Part shown: positions 52,631 through 61,791 of the stretch, one piece after another
Layout of the letters: the number at the start of each line of letters is the position of its first letter
Numbering within the stretch: position 1 is the stretch's first letter
DNA from: Paraburkholderia polaris
GTDB taxonomy: Bacteria > Pseudomonadota > Gammaproteobacteria > Burkholderiales > Burkholderiaceae
Direction of reading: 5' to 3'
DNA: 64,000 nt
Assembly: GCF_012927345.1 (NCBI RefSeq)
Contig: NZ_JABBGJ010000041.1
Span: forward strand, 37,724 to 101,723
Position numbers and translations under genes: made by a program
The notes under the pieces: model-generated
Seen by the model: only the letters and a program-made list of their open reading frames with translations
The model's database searches: none
What the model was told of the DNA's origin: nothing

Positions 52631-53413
52631 TTATTTCGCCGACACGTCGACACTGCCAAAGTACTTCTGCGCCAGCTTCTTCACGGTACCGTCGTCCTGC
52701 ACTTTCGCGATCGCCGCGTTCAATTCATTAAGTAGCGCCGCGTCGCCCTTACGGACACCGAACGCGATACCACTTCCAAGGATCTTGTCGTCGCGTACCG
52801 GGGCACCGACAAACGCAAACCCATTGCCTTCCTGACGCGACAGAAATCCAGTTTGCCCTGCCGGTGCGAGCACGAGCGTCGCATCGAGCCGGCCCGCAAC
52901 GAGGTCCGTGTAGATCTGGTTCTGATCCTGATACGACACGACGTTCACGTCCGCACCTTCCCAGTGAGCCTTCGCGTAGGTTTCCTGAATCGAAGCCTGC
53001 AGCACGCCTACGCGTCTGCCTTTCAGCGATTCGGGGGTTGCATCTAAGCCACTGTTGCTCTTCGCGATCAATCGTGTCGGCACACGGTAGATCACAGACG
53101 TGAAATCGATCGCCTGGCGGCGCTTCTCAGTCGCATTCATTGCCGAATTGATCGCGTCGAACTTCCGACCCTCCAGGGCGGGAATCAAGCCGTCAAACGA
53201 GGTCTCGACCCAATTGCAGGTCAGATGTGCGGTCGTGCAGACAGCATTGCCGATGTCGATATCGAGGCCTTGCAACTTGCCGTTCGGCCCCTTGGATTCA
53301 AACGGAGGATATTGCGCTTCAAGACCGAAGCGCAGCGTGCCCGCATCAGCGGCCATCGCAGACATGGACGCGAACGCGCAAGCGAATACCAGCAAGTTCT
53401 TCAGCTGCTTCAT
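52631..53413 (-). CDS. Basic-amino-acid-type periplasmic binding protein (ArgT/HisJ-like), orphan
   Basis: The 260-residue precursor has a Sec signal (MKQLKNLLVFACAFASMSAMA, mature ADAGTLRFGLEAQYPPFESKGPNGKLQGLDIDIGNAVC). The LAO/HisJ pattern continues: CNWVETSFDGLIPALEGRKFDAINSAMNATEKRRQAIDFTSV, GVLQASIQETYA, DLVAGRLDATL. It carries the Cys pair (VCTTAHLTC) seen in arginine/histidine binding proteins. No permease or ATPase is adjacent; it might serve the importer at 57672-60626 or one elsewhere. Confidence 0.9.
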   Translation of the reverse strand: MKQLKNLLVFACAFASMSAMAADAGTLRFGLEAQYPPFESKGPNGKLQGLDIDIGNAVCTTAHLTCNWVETSFDGLIPALEGRKFDAINSAMNATEKRRQAIDFTSVIYRVPTRLIAKSNSGLDATPESLKGRRVGVLQASIQETYAKAHWEGADVNVVSYQDQNQIYTDLVAGRLDATLVLAPAGQTGFLSRQEGNGFAFVGAPVRDDKILGSGIAFGVRKGDAALLNELNAAIAKVQDDGTVKKLAQKYFGSVDVSAK

Positions 53414-53865
53414 GGATGATCTCCTTTGCTTTATGTTTGGCTACGTGACGCGGATACCGAGCAGGTACGGTGACTCCGCTGGCTGCGCCGCATCTTTCAG
53501 AATCTACGCCCTGCTTGCGCAAAACGTTTTCATGGGGTCTAGCGATTAAACGTCAACTCTCCCAACGTCACCACCGAAAATTTTTCATGCGAAGCATGCG
53601 CCTGCATCATGGCCTTGGTTCGTCTACGAAGATACTCAAAATCACGCTTAAATTCCGCAAGCAGACTCACTTTGTGTTCCGGTACCTCGCCCTCGATCAC
53701 GCGAACCATCTGTCGTTGCCGTATTCATTTAGCAACGCGCTGTCATTTTCGTGTCACTGCCAATAGACACTGTTCCATCGGTATGACAGCATCACGTCCG
53801 TTGCATTTTTCGGAGTGCGACTCTAAGAAAATGATACGAATTACTAATGAAGTCTGGAGATCTTA
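53414..53865. other. 452-bp regulatory region between binding protein and porin
   Basis: No convincing gene. It contains the divergent 5' regions of the binding-protein and porin genes and is AT-richer toward the porin. GGAG lies 8 bases before the porin start. Confidence 0.5.
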
Positions 53866-55014
53866 ATGAAGAAGCAAGTCATCGCACTGGCCGTGTCCGC
53901 AGCATTCGCAGCACCCGTGTTCGCGCAAAACACCGTCACGCTGTATGGACTCATCGACGAGGGTTTCGACTATACGAATAGTGTCGGTGGGAAATCACTC
54001 TCCGAACTTCAAAGCGGCTACGCGCAGGGCAGTCGCTGGGGCCTCAAGGGCACGGAAGATCTCGGCGGCGGTCTGAAGGCAGTCTTCCAGTTGGAAAACG
54101 GCTTTAACGTGAACAACGGTAAGCTTGGCCAGGGTGGCCTAATGTTCGGCCGGCAGGCCTATGTGGGTTTGAGCAATGACACCTACGGTACGGTCACTGT
54201 GGGCCGCCAGTACGACTCGCTGGTCGACTACCTCGCACAAACAACAGCCAACGGCAACTGGGCCGGCTACCTGTTCTCGCATCCGTACGACAACGACAAC
54301 ACGGATAACTCGTTCCGTGTGAACAACACGGTCAAATACGCAAGTCCGAGTTTCGCTGGATTCCAGGCGGGTGGTACGTATAGTTTCAGCAACGACACGA
54401 ACTTCGCGAATAACCGTCAATACAGCATCGGCGGCCAATATGCGAACGGCGGCTTGCTTGTCGCCGCAGCTTACCTGCAGGCGAACAATCCTTCGTCGAG
54501 CGCGATCGGCGCGATCAACAACGGTGGCGACGAGAACTTCCTGGCCAAGCGGTTGCGCGTTTTCGGCGGTGGCGTCAACTATACGTTCGGGTCGGCGACC
54601 GCGGGTTTCGTGTATACGAACACCGACCTTACGTCGCCTCTCTCAACGACTTACATCTCGGGATCGATCCTTCCGGCTAGCGGCACGCTCAACGCGCTCA
54701 AATTCCAGAACTTCGAAGTCAACGGCAAATATCAGTTCACGCCGGCGTTCTTTGTTGGTGCACAATATGTGTACACGATGGAAAGCTACGATGCGTCCTC
54801 GGGCAGCGCCAAGCCGAAAATCCATTCATTTGGCCTGATGGCAGACTACAACATCTCGAAGCGCACAGACTTCTATGTTCAGGGTGCCTACCAGAAGGTC
54901 GCTGGCGACAAGACTGGCAGCGCGTTGGATCAGGCGTATGTGCCGGGTGCAGCGGATGCTTCGTCGACGCAGAATCAGGTCGTGTTTCGCGTAGCAATCC
55001 GTCACAAGTTCTAA
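53866..55014 (+). CDS. Gram-negative trimeric porin (second)
   Basis: The 382-residue precursor has a signal peptide (MKKQVIALAVSAAFAAPVFA, mature QNTVTLYGLIDEGFDYTN) and the beta-proteobacterial porin framework: KGTEDLGGGLKAVFQLENGFN, RQAYVGLSNDTYGTVTVGRQYDSLVDYLAQ, NNTVKYASPSFAGFQAGGTYSFSN, ending IRHKF with the C-terminal Phe. It is flanked by amino-acid and guanidino-compound genes, so it may be co-expressed for their entry through the outer membrane. Confidence 0.95.
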   Translation: MKKQVIALAVSAAFAAPVFAQNTVTLYGLIDEGFDYTNSVGGKSLSELQSGYAQGSRWGLKGTEDLGGGLKAVFQLENGFNVNNGKLGQGGLMFGRQAYVGLSNDTYGTVTVGRQYDSLVDYLAQTTANGNWAGYLFSHPYDNDNTDNSFRVNNTVKYASPSFAGFQAGGTYSFSNDTNFANNRQYSIGGQYANGGLLVAAAYLQANNPSSSAIGAINNGGDENFLAKRLRVFGGGVNYTFGSATAGFVYTNTDLTSPLSTTYISGSILPASGTLNALKFQNFEVNGKYQFTPAFFVGAQYVYTMESYDASSGSAKPKIHSFGLMADYNISKRTDFYVQGAYQKVAGDKTGSALDQAYVPGAADASSTQNQVVFRVAIRHKF

Positions 55015-55021
55015 CTGCCAC

Positions 55022-55058
55022 ACCGTATCACGCGACGCCAACGGCGTCGCGTGACGGT
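55022..55058. terminator. Hairpin between convergent porin and ureohydrolase genes
   Basis: A perfect 12-bp stem (55028-55039 pairing with 55043-55054, 3-nt loop), extended by 4 bp across a 2-base bulge, lies just after the porin stop. No T-run follows on either strand, so it may act as a 3'-end stabiliser rather than a strict intrinsic terminator. Confidence 0.55.
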
Positions 55059-55110
55059 ATGCGAGTGCCGAGCGCTGTTCGAACTTCAGCGTCGCGGCCT
55101 CGCGTGGCAG

Positions 55111-56058
55111 TTAACGGCGTTTAACCTGCGGCAAAACGCAGAGCATCTCGTATGCGAGATTCGCGCCCAGCAAAGCGGTCGTGCCAAACGGGTCGTACGG
55201 CGGCGCAACCTCAACAAGGTCAGCGCCCACGAGATTCAAGCCCCAGCAACCACGGATAATCTCGAGGGCTTGCGGCACAGTTAGACCGGCAATCTCCGGC
55301 GTGCCGGTGCCGGGCGCATAGGCGGGATCGATACCGTCGATGTCGAAAGTCAAGTAAACCGGACCGTCGCCGATTTTCGCCTGCACTTCCTTCATCAGCG
55401 GTTCAAGAGAACGGTTCCAGCACTCCTCCGCCTGCACGACCCGGAAGCCCTGGTCTCGGCACCAGTCAAAATCTTCCGCCTCGTAGCCGGTGCCACGCAG
55501 GCCAATCTGCACGACGCGATCACAGTCCAGCAAGCCCTCTTCAGCCGCCCGGCGGAACGGCGTGCCATGCGCAATCTTTTCGCCCATCATCGTATCGTTG
55601 ACGTCCGCATGTGCGTCGACGTGAATCAGGCCAACCTTGCCGTGTTTCCGGTGGATCGCCCGCAGGATCGGCAGCGTGATCGTGTGGTCGCCGCCGAGCG
55701 TGATCGGCTTGGTGCCGTGCCGCAGGATCTCGTCATACGCAACTTCAATGCGCTTGATCGAATCGAGAAGATTGTACGGATTGATCGCGACATCGCCGAT
55801 ATCGGCGACCTGCAGCGAATCAAACGGCGCAGCGCGCGTCGCCATGTTGTAAGGCCGCAGCAGCACCGATTCGTTGCGAATCTGGCGCGGCCCGAAACGC
55901 GCACCGGTGCGATTCGACGTGCCTAGATCAAATGGCACGCCGACGAAACATGCGTCGAGCCCCTCGGTCGAAGCAACATTCGGCAGACGCATCATTGTCG
56001 CAATGCCGCCGCAGCGCGGCATCTCATTGCCGCCCATTGGTTGAAAGTATTCCGCCAC
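55111..56058 (-). CDS. gbuA: Guanidinobutyrase/agmatinase (ureohydrolase family)
   Basis: GTG 56058 (VAEYFQPMGGNEMPRCGGIATMMRLP) is taken as the start because GGAG lies 9 bases upstream; the frame is open further without family signal. The 315-residue protein has the binuclear manganese site of ureohydrolases: GGDHTITLP, DAHADVND and TFDIDGIDPAYAPGTGTPE. It hydrolyses a guanidino compound (4-guanidinobutyrate, agmatine or similar) to urea and an amine. GFDL-type FVGVPFDLGTSNRTGARFGPRQIR fits guanidinobutyrase/agmatinase, not arginase. A LysR regulator and an amino acid importer lie upstream on the same strand. Confidence 0.88.
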   Translation of the reverse strand: MAEYFQPMGGNEMPRCGGIATMMRLPNVASTEGLDACFVGVPFDLGTSNRTGARFGPRQIRNESVLLRPYNMATRAAPFDSLQVADIGDVAINPYNLLDSIKRIEVAYDEILRHGTKPITLGGDHTITLPILRAIHRKHGKVGLIHVDAHADVNDTMMGEKIAHGTPFRRAAEEGLLDCDRVVQIGLRGTGYEAEDFDWCRDQGFRVVQAEECWNRSLEPLMKEVQAKIGDGPVYLTFDIDGIDPAYAPGTGTPEIAGLTVPQALEIIRGCWGLNLVGADLVEVAPPYDPFGTTALLGANLAYEMLCVLPQVKRR

Positions 56059-56187
56059 GATTGATTTCTCCACTTGAATTGTTCTGGCCGTCCCATCCGT
56101 TACGACTCTGATCGTATTTATACGTACTTCCAAGGAAAGTGAAATAACGATTTCCGGATGTTCACGTCAACACTTATCGATGCGATT

Positions 56188-57063
56188 TCATTCGTCACGA
56201 TGTTCCGCTATCCACTCACTAAAGAGCTTTACCTTATGCTGGTCCGCGACGCATTCGGGATACACCAGGTAATAACGCGAGCCTGTCCCTATCACGGTAT
56301 CGAACGGCATCGTCAGACGCTTCGCCGCAATGTCTTCGCCGACCAGAGTCAGATCGCTGATTGCAACGCCAAAGCCCTGCATGGCGGCATTGGTCGCCAT
56401 ATCGAGGGTGTCAAAGCTCGCGCCGAGGTTTGCGTCGACGGCCTGTGCACCGACACGGTCGAGCCACAGCTTCCAGTCGCGATGATCGCGGGTCGGATGC
56501 AGCAACGTGTGCTCAATCAGATCGGCCGCGCTGGCAAGTGGTTTGACTTTCAAAAGATCAGGCGCGCATACGGGCGTCAGCCGCTCTTCAAAGAGCGGCA
56601 CTGCACGCACGTTGGCGCCCGGCGACGAACCATAAATGATCGCCGCATCGAACGGCTCGGACTCGAAATTGACGTCGTGCTGCCATGTCGTCGTGATTTG
56701 CACCTGAACGCCTGGATGCCCGCCTTGAAAGCGCATGATCTTCGGCAACATCCAGCGCATGACGCAGGTCGGCACTTTCAGCGCGAGGTCCGTGCGCTGA
56801 CGGGTGAGGCGCAGCGAAATCTCTTCGATCCGCGCAAAACTTTCCTTCACCGCCGGCAGCAGCAGTTCACCTTCTGCGGTCAGCGTGAGCCCCTTCGCGT
56901 GCCGCTTAAAGAGCGGGAACTTGTAATACTCCTCTAGTGTGAGGATCTGCCGGCTGACCGCGCCTTGCGTCAGACACAGATGCTCCGCCGCGCGCGTGAA
57001 GCTGCGGTGCCGCGCGACAGTCTCGAAGATCTGCAGCGCGTTCAAGGGTGGAAGTCGTCGCAT
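56188..57063 (-). CDS. GcvA/TrpI-like LysR regulator
   Basis: Start ATG 57063 gives MRRLPPLNALQIFETVARHRSFTRAAEHLCLTQGAVSRQILTLEEYYKFPLFKRHAKGLTLTAEG, the GcvA-subfamily helix-turn-helix. A 291-residue protein ends in the usual effector domain (CAPDLLKVKPLASAADLIEHTLLHPTRDHRDWKLWLDRVG). The longer open frame upstream is chemoreceptor debris. It lies 129 bases upstream of the ureohydrolase gene on the same strand and probably activates it. Confidence 0.9.
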   Translation of the reverse strand: MRRLPPLNALQIFETVARHRSFTRAAEHLCLTQGAVSRQILTLEEYYKFPLFKRHAKGLTLTAEGELLLPAVKESFARIEEISLRLTRQRTDLALKVPTCVMRWMLPKIMRFQGGHPGVQVQITTTWQHDVNFESEPFDAAIIYGSSPGANVRAVPLFEERLTPVCAPDLLKVKPLASAADLIEHTLLHPTRDHRDWKLWLDRVGAQAVDANLGASFDTLDMATNAAMQGFGVAISDLTLVGEDIAAKRLTMPFDTVIGTGSRYYLVYPECVADQHKVKLFSEWIAEHRDE

Positions 57064-57163
57064 GGTGTTCTGGAAACGAAAGTTGGAATCAGCCGTCGCG
57101 CAACGCCGACCGCTCAGGCAAACGTAACGCGTGCAGGCTATCAAGATACGCCGAAAAATGGGA

Positions 57164-57505
57164 TCACACGATGCGGAACACGGCGACCGCGCCTTGCAAC
57201 TTGATCGCTTGATCCTGCAACGATTGCGCAGCCGCTGCAGCCTGCTCAACGAGCGCAGCATTTTGCTGCGTGCCTTCGTCCATCTGCACACGGCGCGGGA
57301 AGCCTGATCTATCCCCATACTCTGTTCCATCGACGCCGCGCCGATCTCGGTCATGATGTCGGTGACGCGCTGCACTGCAACGATAATGTCGTTCATCGTT
57401 TGGGCCGCCTGATCGGCTAATTGCGAGCCCCGTTGCACGCGCTGAACCGAGTCGCCGATCAATTCCCGGATTTCCTTCGCCGCGGAAGACGCGCCCTCAT
57501 GGAAT
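57164..57505 (-). pseudogene. Methyl-accepting chemotaxis protein C-terminal remnant
   Basis: Minus-strand translation reads SSAAKEIRELIGDSVQRVQRGSQLADQAAQTMNDIIVAVQRVTDIMTEIGAASMEQSMGIDQASRAV. Then in another frame MDEGTQQNAALVEQAAAAAQSLQDQAIKLQGAVAVFRIV runs to a stop at 57164. This is the final signalling helix and C-terminus of a chemoreceptor, broken by a frameshift near 57290 and lacking everything upstream of about 57505. No start codon or sensor domain remains. Confidence 0.87.
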
Positions 57506-57671
57506 GCGAGGTATTCAGGAAAGAGGCCACTTGCGGCGTACCGACAACCATTGCAGCTTGATCGAGTGTAGTGCGTGAGCGAGACGAGTACAGCTCCGCA
57601 TTGGCTATCGCTCTTGCACGCTTTAATGCTCGCGACGCCCCCCGTTGCGGCGACGCAGTGACAGAGTCCGA

Positions 57672-58397
57672 CTAGTGCAGGATCTTCGCCAGGAATTCCT
57701 TGGCCCGATCGGACTTCGGATTGGCGAAGAAATCTTCCTTACGGCCATCTTCCACGATCAAGCCCTTGTCCATGAAGATCACGCGGTGCGCGACCTTCTT
57801 TGCAAAGCCCATTTCGTGCGTGACGCACATCATTGTCATACCTTCCTGCGCGAGTTCGACCATCACGTCGAGCACCTCATTGATCATCTCGGGGTCGAGC
57901 GCCGAGGTCGGCTCGTCAAACAGCATCGCGATCGGGTCCATCGAGAGAGCACGTGCAATCGCTACACGTTGCTGCTGACCACCTGACAATTGCGCGGGAA
58001 ACTTGTCCGCATGCGCACGCAGGCCGACTCGATCCAGCAGTTTCAGCGCCTTCGCGGCTGCTTCGTCCTTTGAACGACCCAGCACCTTGATCTGGGCAAG
58101 CGTCAGGTTCTGGGTGATCGAGAGATGCGGGAACAACTCGAAATGTTGAAACACCATGCCGACTTTCGCGCGCAACTTCGACAGGTTGGTCTTCTTGTCA
58201 CCAACTGACTGGCCGTTGATCGCGATCTCGCCGTTCTGGAACGGCTCCAGCCCATTCACCGTCTTGATGAGCGTCGACTTACCCGAACCCGACGGGCCGC
58301 ACACCACCACCACCTCACCTTTCTTTACTTCGGTTGTGCAGTTGGTCAACACCTGAAACTGCCCGTACCACTTCGAAACATCATTGATAGAAATCAT
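57672..58397 (-). CDS. Polar amino acid ABC transporter ATPase (GlnQ-like)
   Basis: ATG 58397 (MISINDVSKWYGQFQVLTNCTTEVKKGE) gives 241 residues with Walker A GPSGSGKST, Q-loop MVFQHFELFPHLSITQNL, signature LSGGQQQR, Walker B AMLFDEPTSALDPE and switch THEMGFA. It is closely similar along its whole length to the ATPase at 45752-46477. It powers the importer encoded at 58476-60626. Confidence 0.94.
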   Translation of the reverse strand: MISINDVSKWYGQFQVLTNCTTEVKKGEVVVVCGPSGSGKSTLIKTVNGLEPFQNGEIAINGQSVGDKKTNLSKLRAKVGMVFQHFELFPHLSITQNLTLAQIKVLGRSKDEAAAKALKLLDRVGLRAHADKFPAQLSGGQQQRVAIARALSMDPIAMLFDEPTSALDPEMINEVLDVMVELAQEGMTMMCVTHEMGFAKKVAHRVIFMDKGLIVEDGRKEDFFANPKSDRAKEFLAKILH

Positions 58398-58475
58398 TTC
58401 TACACCTGTCAACGTTATGTCACTGCATCCACTGCGCTATTGAGCGCTGTGTGCCGGTCGCGGCTGATGGTCCCA

Positions 58476-59132
58476 TCAGCGGTGCCGCGCGACCTGAACC
58501 CTGTTTTCGAGCAAGCGCGCGTACCAGGTCAGTGGAAAACACATCGCAAAGTACAGAACTGCGACCATTCCATAGATTGGAAACGGGCGAAACGCCGTAT
58601 TGGTGATCATCGACCCCGTCTTTGTCAGTTCGACAAAGCCAATAATCGACGTCAACGACGTGCTTTTAACAACTTGCACCAGGAACCCGACAGTCGGAGC
58701 AATTGCGATCTGGCGTGCCTGTGGCCAAATGATGTATCTCAGTTGCTGGCCATATGTCATGCCGAGACTGGCGCCAGCACCCCACTGGCCTCGCGGCACG
58801 GCATCGACGCAACCTCGCCAGATATCCACCAGATAAGCGCTCGTGTAGAGCGTTAGCGTCACCGCTGCAGCGCTCCACGGAGACACATCGATACCGAGCA
58901 AAGGCAGGCCGAAGAAGCCAAGAAACAGTTGCAGCACCAGCGGTGTACCCTGGAAGAGCTCGACATACCACGCAACACCGTGCTGAAGCGCTGTGCTTTT
59001 CGATACGCGCATCGCCAGCAGCACCATGCCAACGGCCCCTCCGCCAACAAAGGCGATAAAGGAAAGCAGGACTGTCCAGCGCGCCCCAATAATCAGATTG
59101 CGCGCAATATCCCATAGAGTGAAGTCGCTCAT
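58476..59132 (-). CDS. Polar amino acid ABC transporter permease
   Basis: The 218-residue HisMQ-type protein has IIGARWTVLLSFIAFVGGGAVGMVLLAMRVS, YVELFQGTPLVLQLFLGFFGLP and VDAVPRGQWGAGASLGMTYGQQLRYIIWPQARQIAIAPTV. Its start overlaps the preceding permease stop by four bases. Confidence 0.93.
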   Translation of the reverse strand: MSDFTLWDIARNLIIGARWTVLLSFIAFVGGGAVGMVLLAMRVSKSTALQHGVAWYVELFQGTPLVLQLFLGFFGLPLLGIDVSPWSAAAVTLTLYTSAYLVDIWRGCVDAVPRGQWGAGASLGMTYGQQLRYIIWPQARQIAIAPTVGFLVQVVKSTSLTSIIGFVELTKTGSMITNTAFRPFPIYGMVAVLYFAMCFPLTWYARLLENRVQVARHR

Positions 59133-59797
59133 CGCTTACGCCCCGCAAAGAGACCGGAGCCCAGCTGGTTCAACATGCGCCGCAACACGATTGCGAGACC
59201 CAGATAGATCGCCGTGATCACCAGATAGATTTCAAACGACCGGAAATTGCGCGACTGGATAAAATTGGCCGCGTAAGTGAGATCCGGCACCGAGATTTGC
59301 GATACGACGGCGGATCCGAGCATGACGATCATGACCTGCCCGAGTAGCGCGGGGAACACGTTCGCGAGCGCCTGCGGTAGTACGATGTAGCGAAACACCT
59401 GCCGCCCAGGCAAGCCAAGCGCGACCGCCGCCTGGACCTGCCCGCGCGGAATCGAGTCGATCCCCGCACGGACTATTTCAATCGCGTACGCGCCCAGGTT
59501 GACGGTCATCGCGAGCACCGCAGCCTGCATCTCGTCGATATGGATACCAAGACCTGGCAATCCGAAAAACACGAAGAACAACTGCACCAGAAACGGTGTG
59601 TTCCGGATCAACTCGACATAGGCCCCGACGAGCGCGCGCGCCCAACGGGGGCCAGCCACACCGACGGCAGCCCCGGCCACGCCAACTACGCCTCCGAGCA
59701 CCGTCGAGACTGCTGTGAGTCCCAGCGTCACCGCTACACCTCGCACCAGTATTTCTGTGTAAGTGTGCAGATCACTGAAATTGAATGCATAACTCAT
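59129..59797 (-). CDS. Polar amino acid ABC transporter permease
   Basis: The 222-residue HisMQ-type protein has ILVRGVAVTLGLTAVSTVLGGVVGVAGAAVG, YVELIRNTPFLVQLFFVFFGLPGLG and IDSIPRGQVQAAVALGLPGRQVFRYIVLPQALANVFPALL. It lies 7 bases after the binding-protein gene. Confidence 0.93.
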   Translation of the reverse strand: MSYAFNFSDLHTYTEILVRGVAVTLGLTAVSTVLGGVVGVAGAAVGVAGPRWARALVGAYVELIRNTPFLVQLFFVFFGLPGLGIHIDEMQAAVLAMTVNLGAYAIEIVRAGIDSIPRGQVQAAVALGLPGRQVFRYIVLPQALANVFPALLGQVMIVMLGSAVVSQISVPDLTYAANFIQSRNFRSFEIYLVITAIYLGLAIVLRRMLNQLGSGLFAGRKR

Positions 59798-59804
59798 TAC
59801 GTAC

Positions 59805-60626
59805 TCACAGGTTCGCGGGCAACGAGGTCTTCAGCCACTTTTGAGAGATTGCGTTCAGCGAGCCGTCCTTCTTTGCGTGCTCAATCGTCGCGTCAACCTT
59901 TTGCATGAGTCGCACCTCGTTTTTGTTCATACCGACGTGGTCAGGCGAGCTGAACAATTCGAATTTCTGCTCAGGTTCAATGGCCGGGTGGCGCGCGAGA
60001 ATTGTCGCTCCGACGTCGTTGCCCACCACCATCAGTTGCACCTGACCGGAGAGAAATGCCGAAATTGCGCCGTTCGGATCGTCGAACCGCTTGATCGTCG
60101 CGCTCGCCGGCGCAACCTTCGAGATGCTCAGGTCTTCAAGCGTGCCGCGCGCAACCGAGATGGTCTTGCCTGAAAGATCCGCCGCGCCCTTGACCGGCAG
60201 ATTCTTCGGACCGAACACGGCCAGGTAGTACGGCGCGTAGGGCTGCGAGAAATCGATCACTTTCGCGCGCTCCGGCGTTTGGCCGACGGATAGCAGCATG
60301 TCCGCCTTGTGGTCAGCGAGGTACGCCATGCGGTTGTCGCCTGTCACCTGGACGAGTTCCACCTTCGCATTCAGTTCCTTGCCGATCAGGTTGGCCATTT
60401 CGATGTCGTAGCCAACCGGCTTCATATCAGCACCGATCGAGCCGAACGGAGGATAGTCTTCGAAAACGCCGATCCGCACGACACCGGACTTGGCGATCGA
60501 ATCGAGCGCATCAGCATGCGCGACAGGTGCCAGCATAGTCAGCACAGCGCCACAGGCGACCGATAGCGTAAAGACCGTGTTGCCGAAAAGGCGATTCGCG
60601 ACGTTGGAAAGGGATAAAGCATTCAT
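59805..60626 (-). CDS. Periplasmic amino-acid-binding protein (family 3 SBP)
   Basis: ATG 60626 follows AGGAG. The 273-residue precursor has a long Sec signal ending VAHA (mature DALDSIAKSGVVRIGVFEDYPPFGSIGADMKPVGYDIEMANLIGKELNAKVELV). The family-3 motifs continue: DMLLSVGQTPERAKVIDFSQPYAPYYLAV, GKTISVARGTLEDLSI, NAISQKWLKTSLP. It is the first gene of the importer operon; given the ureohydrolase module downstream, a guanidino or basic amino acid is a reasonable but unproven substrate. Confidence 0.92.
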   Translation of the reverse strand: MNALSLSNVANRLFGNTVFTLSVACGAVLTMLAPVAHADALDSIAKSGVVRIGVFEDYPPFGSIGADMKPVGYDIEMANLIGKELNAKVELVQVTGDNRMAYLADHKADMLLSVGQTPERAKVIDFSQPYAPYYLAVFGPKNLPVKGAADLSGKTISVARGTLEDLSISKVAPASATIKRFDDPNGAISAFLSGQVQLMVVGNDVGATILARHPAIEPEQKFELFSSPDHVGMNKNEVRLMQKVDATIEHAKKDGSLNAISQKWLKTSLPANL

Positions 60627-60660
60627 GGTGTGCTCCTCTATGGATAGTTTTGTGTTGAGT

Positions 60661-61734
60661 TCAATATGTTTGGCGCGCGGCAACAAGCTTGCACGCGTGA
60701 GCCGGCAATTCAGCAAGTACCGGCATACCCAGGGCAAGACCCGGCGTCTCGCGGGACGTCGTTGCGACAGTCAGTGAGAAGCCGGAACAGTCGATCGTCG
60801 CTTCGAGCGATGCGCCCACATCGCGGATGAAGGTCACCGTTCCGCTTAGCCGGTTCGGGCCAGCGTCAGCCGACGCGGCCTTGACGCAGACGTCTTCGGG
60901 ACGGATCAGCAGACGGACGTCCGAGGTGGCTTGCGTCACCCGCTCCGGTTGGGTCACGACGATCTGTTGGCCGCCGGGTAAGCTCACGCCGCCTTGCCCG
61001 TCGTGGGTGACCGGCAGGATGTTGCCCAAGCCGATAAAGTCCGCGACGAACTCGCTGACCGGGTCACGGTAGATATCGAGCGGCTTGCCCACCTGCGCAA
61101 TCCGGCCCTTTTCCATGACGACGATTTCGTCGGCCATCGTCATTGCCTCGCGCTGGTCGTGCGTGACCATGATTGTCGTGATGCCGAGACGCTGTTGCAG
61201 CAGGCGGATTTCCACCTGCATCGCTTCGCGCAGCTTGGCATCGAGCGCGGAGAGCGGTTCGTCGAGCAGCAGCAGTTTCGGTTGCGATGCGATTGCGCGC
61301 GCGATCGCCACGCGTTGCCGCTGGCCGCCGGAGAGTTGCGTGACCGGCCGGTTCGCCATATGCGGCAACTGGATCAACTCAAGCAGTTCCGTGACGCGGC
61401 GGCTTTGCGCCGCCTTGTCCGTTTTGCGCAATCGCAGCGGATAAGCAACGTTCTCCGCCACCGTCATATGCGGAAACAACGCGAGCGACTGGAACACCAT
61501 GCCAAAGTCGCGCCGGTTGGCGGGCAGATGCGTGATATCTCGGCCGGCGAAGTTCACGCTGCCGGAGCTTGGCGTTTCGAGCCCGGCAATCATGCGCAGC
61601 AAGGTCGTCTTGCCGCAGCCGGACGGCCCGAGGAAGCAAACCAGTTTGCCGTCCGGCACGCTCAGGTCGACGTGGTCGACGGCATACGCGGCGTTAAAGC
61701 GCTTGGTCACGGCCTGCAATGTCAAATGAGTCAT
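60661..61734 (-). CDS. ABC transporter ATP-binding protein (PotA/FbpC-like)
   Basis: The 357-residue protein has Walker A GPSGCGKTT, Q-loop VFQSLALFPHMTVAENVAYPLRLR, signature LSGGQRQR, Walker B LLLLDEPLSALDAKL, switch VTHDQREA and a C-terminal TOBE domain (VRLLIRPEDVCVKAASADAGPNRLSGTVTFIRDVGASLEATIDC). It belongs to the importer at 60661-64000 and resembles polyamine, iron or aminoethylphosphonate systems. Confidence 0.93.
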   Translation of the reverse strand: MTHLTLQAVTKRFNAAYAVDHVDLSVPDGKLVCFLGPSGCGKTTLLRMIAGLETPSSGSVNFAGRDITHLPANRRDFGMVFQSLALFPHMTVAENVAYPLRLRKTDKAAQSRRVTELLELIQLPHMANRPVTQLSGGQRQRVAIARAIASQPKLLLLDEPLSALDAKLREAMQVEIRLLQQRLGITTIMVTHDQREAMTMADEIVVMEKGRIAQVGKPLDIYRDPVSEFVADFIGLGNILPVTHDGQGGVSLPGGQQIVVTQPERVTQATSDVRLLIRPEDVCVKAASADAGPNRLSGTVTFIRDVGASLEATIDCSGFSLTVATTSRETPGLALGMPVLAELPAHACKLVAARQTY

Positions 61735-61791
61735 GAAGATTTCCTGCTTGAGCCAGAATCGCCACGGAATCGAAGCGCAATCAATACGGAA

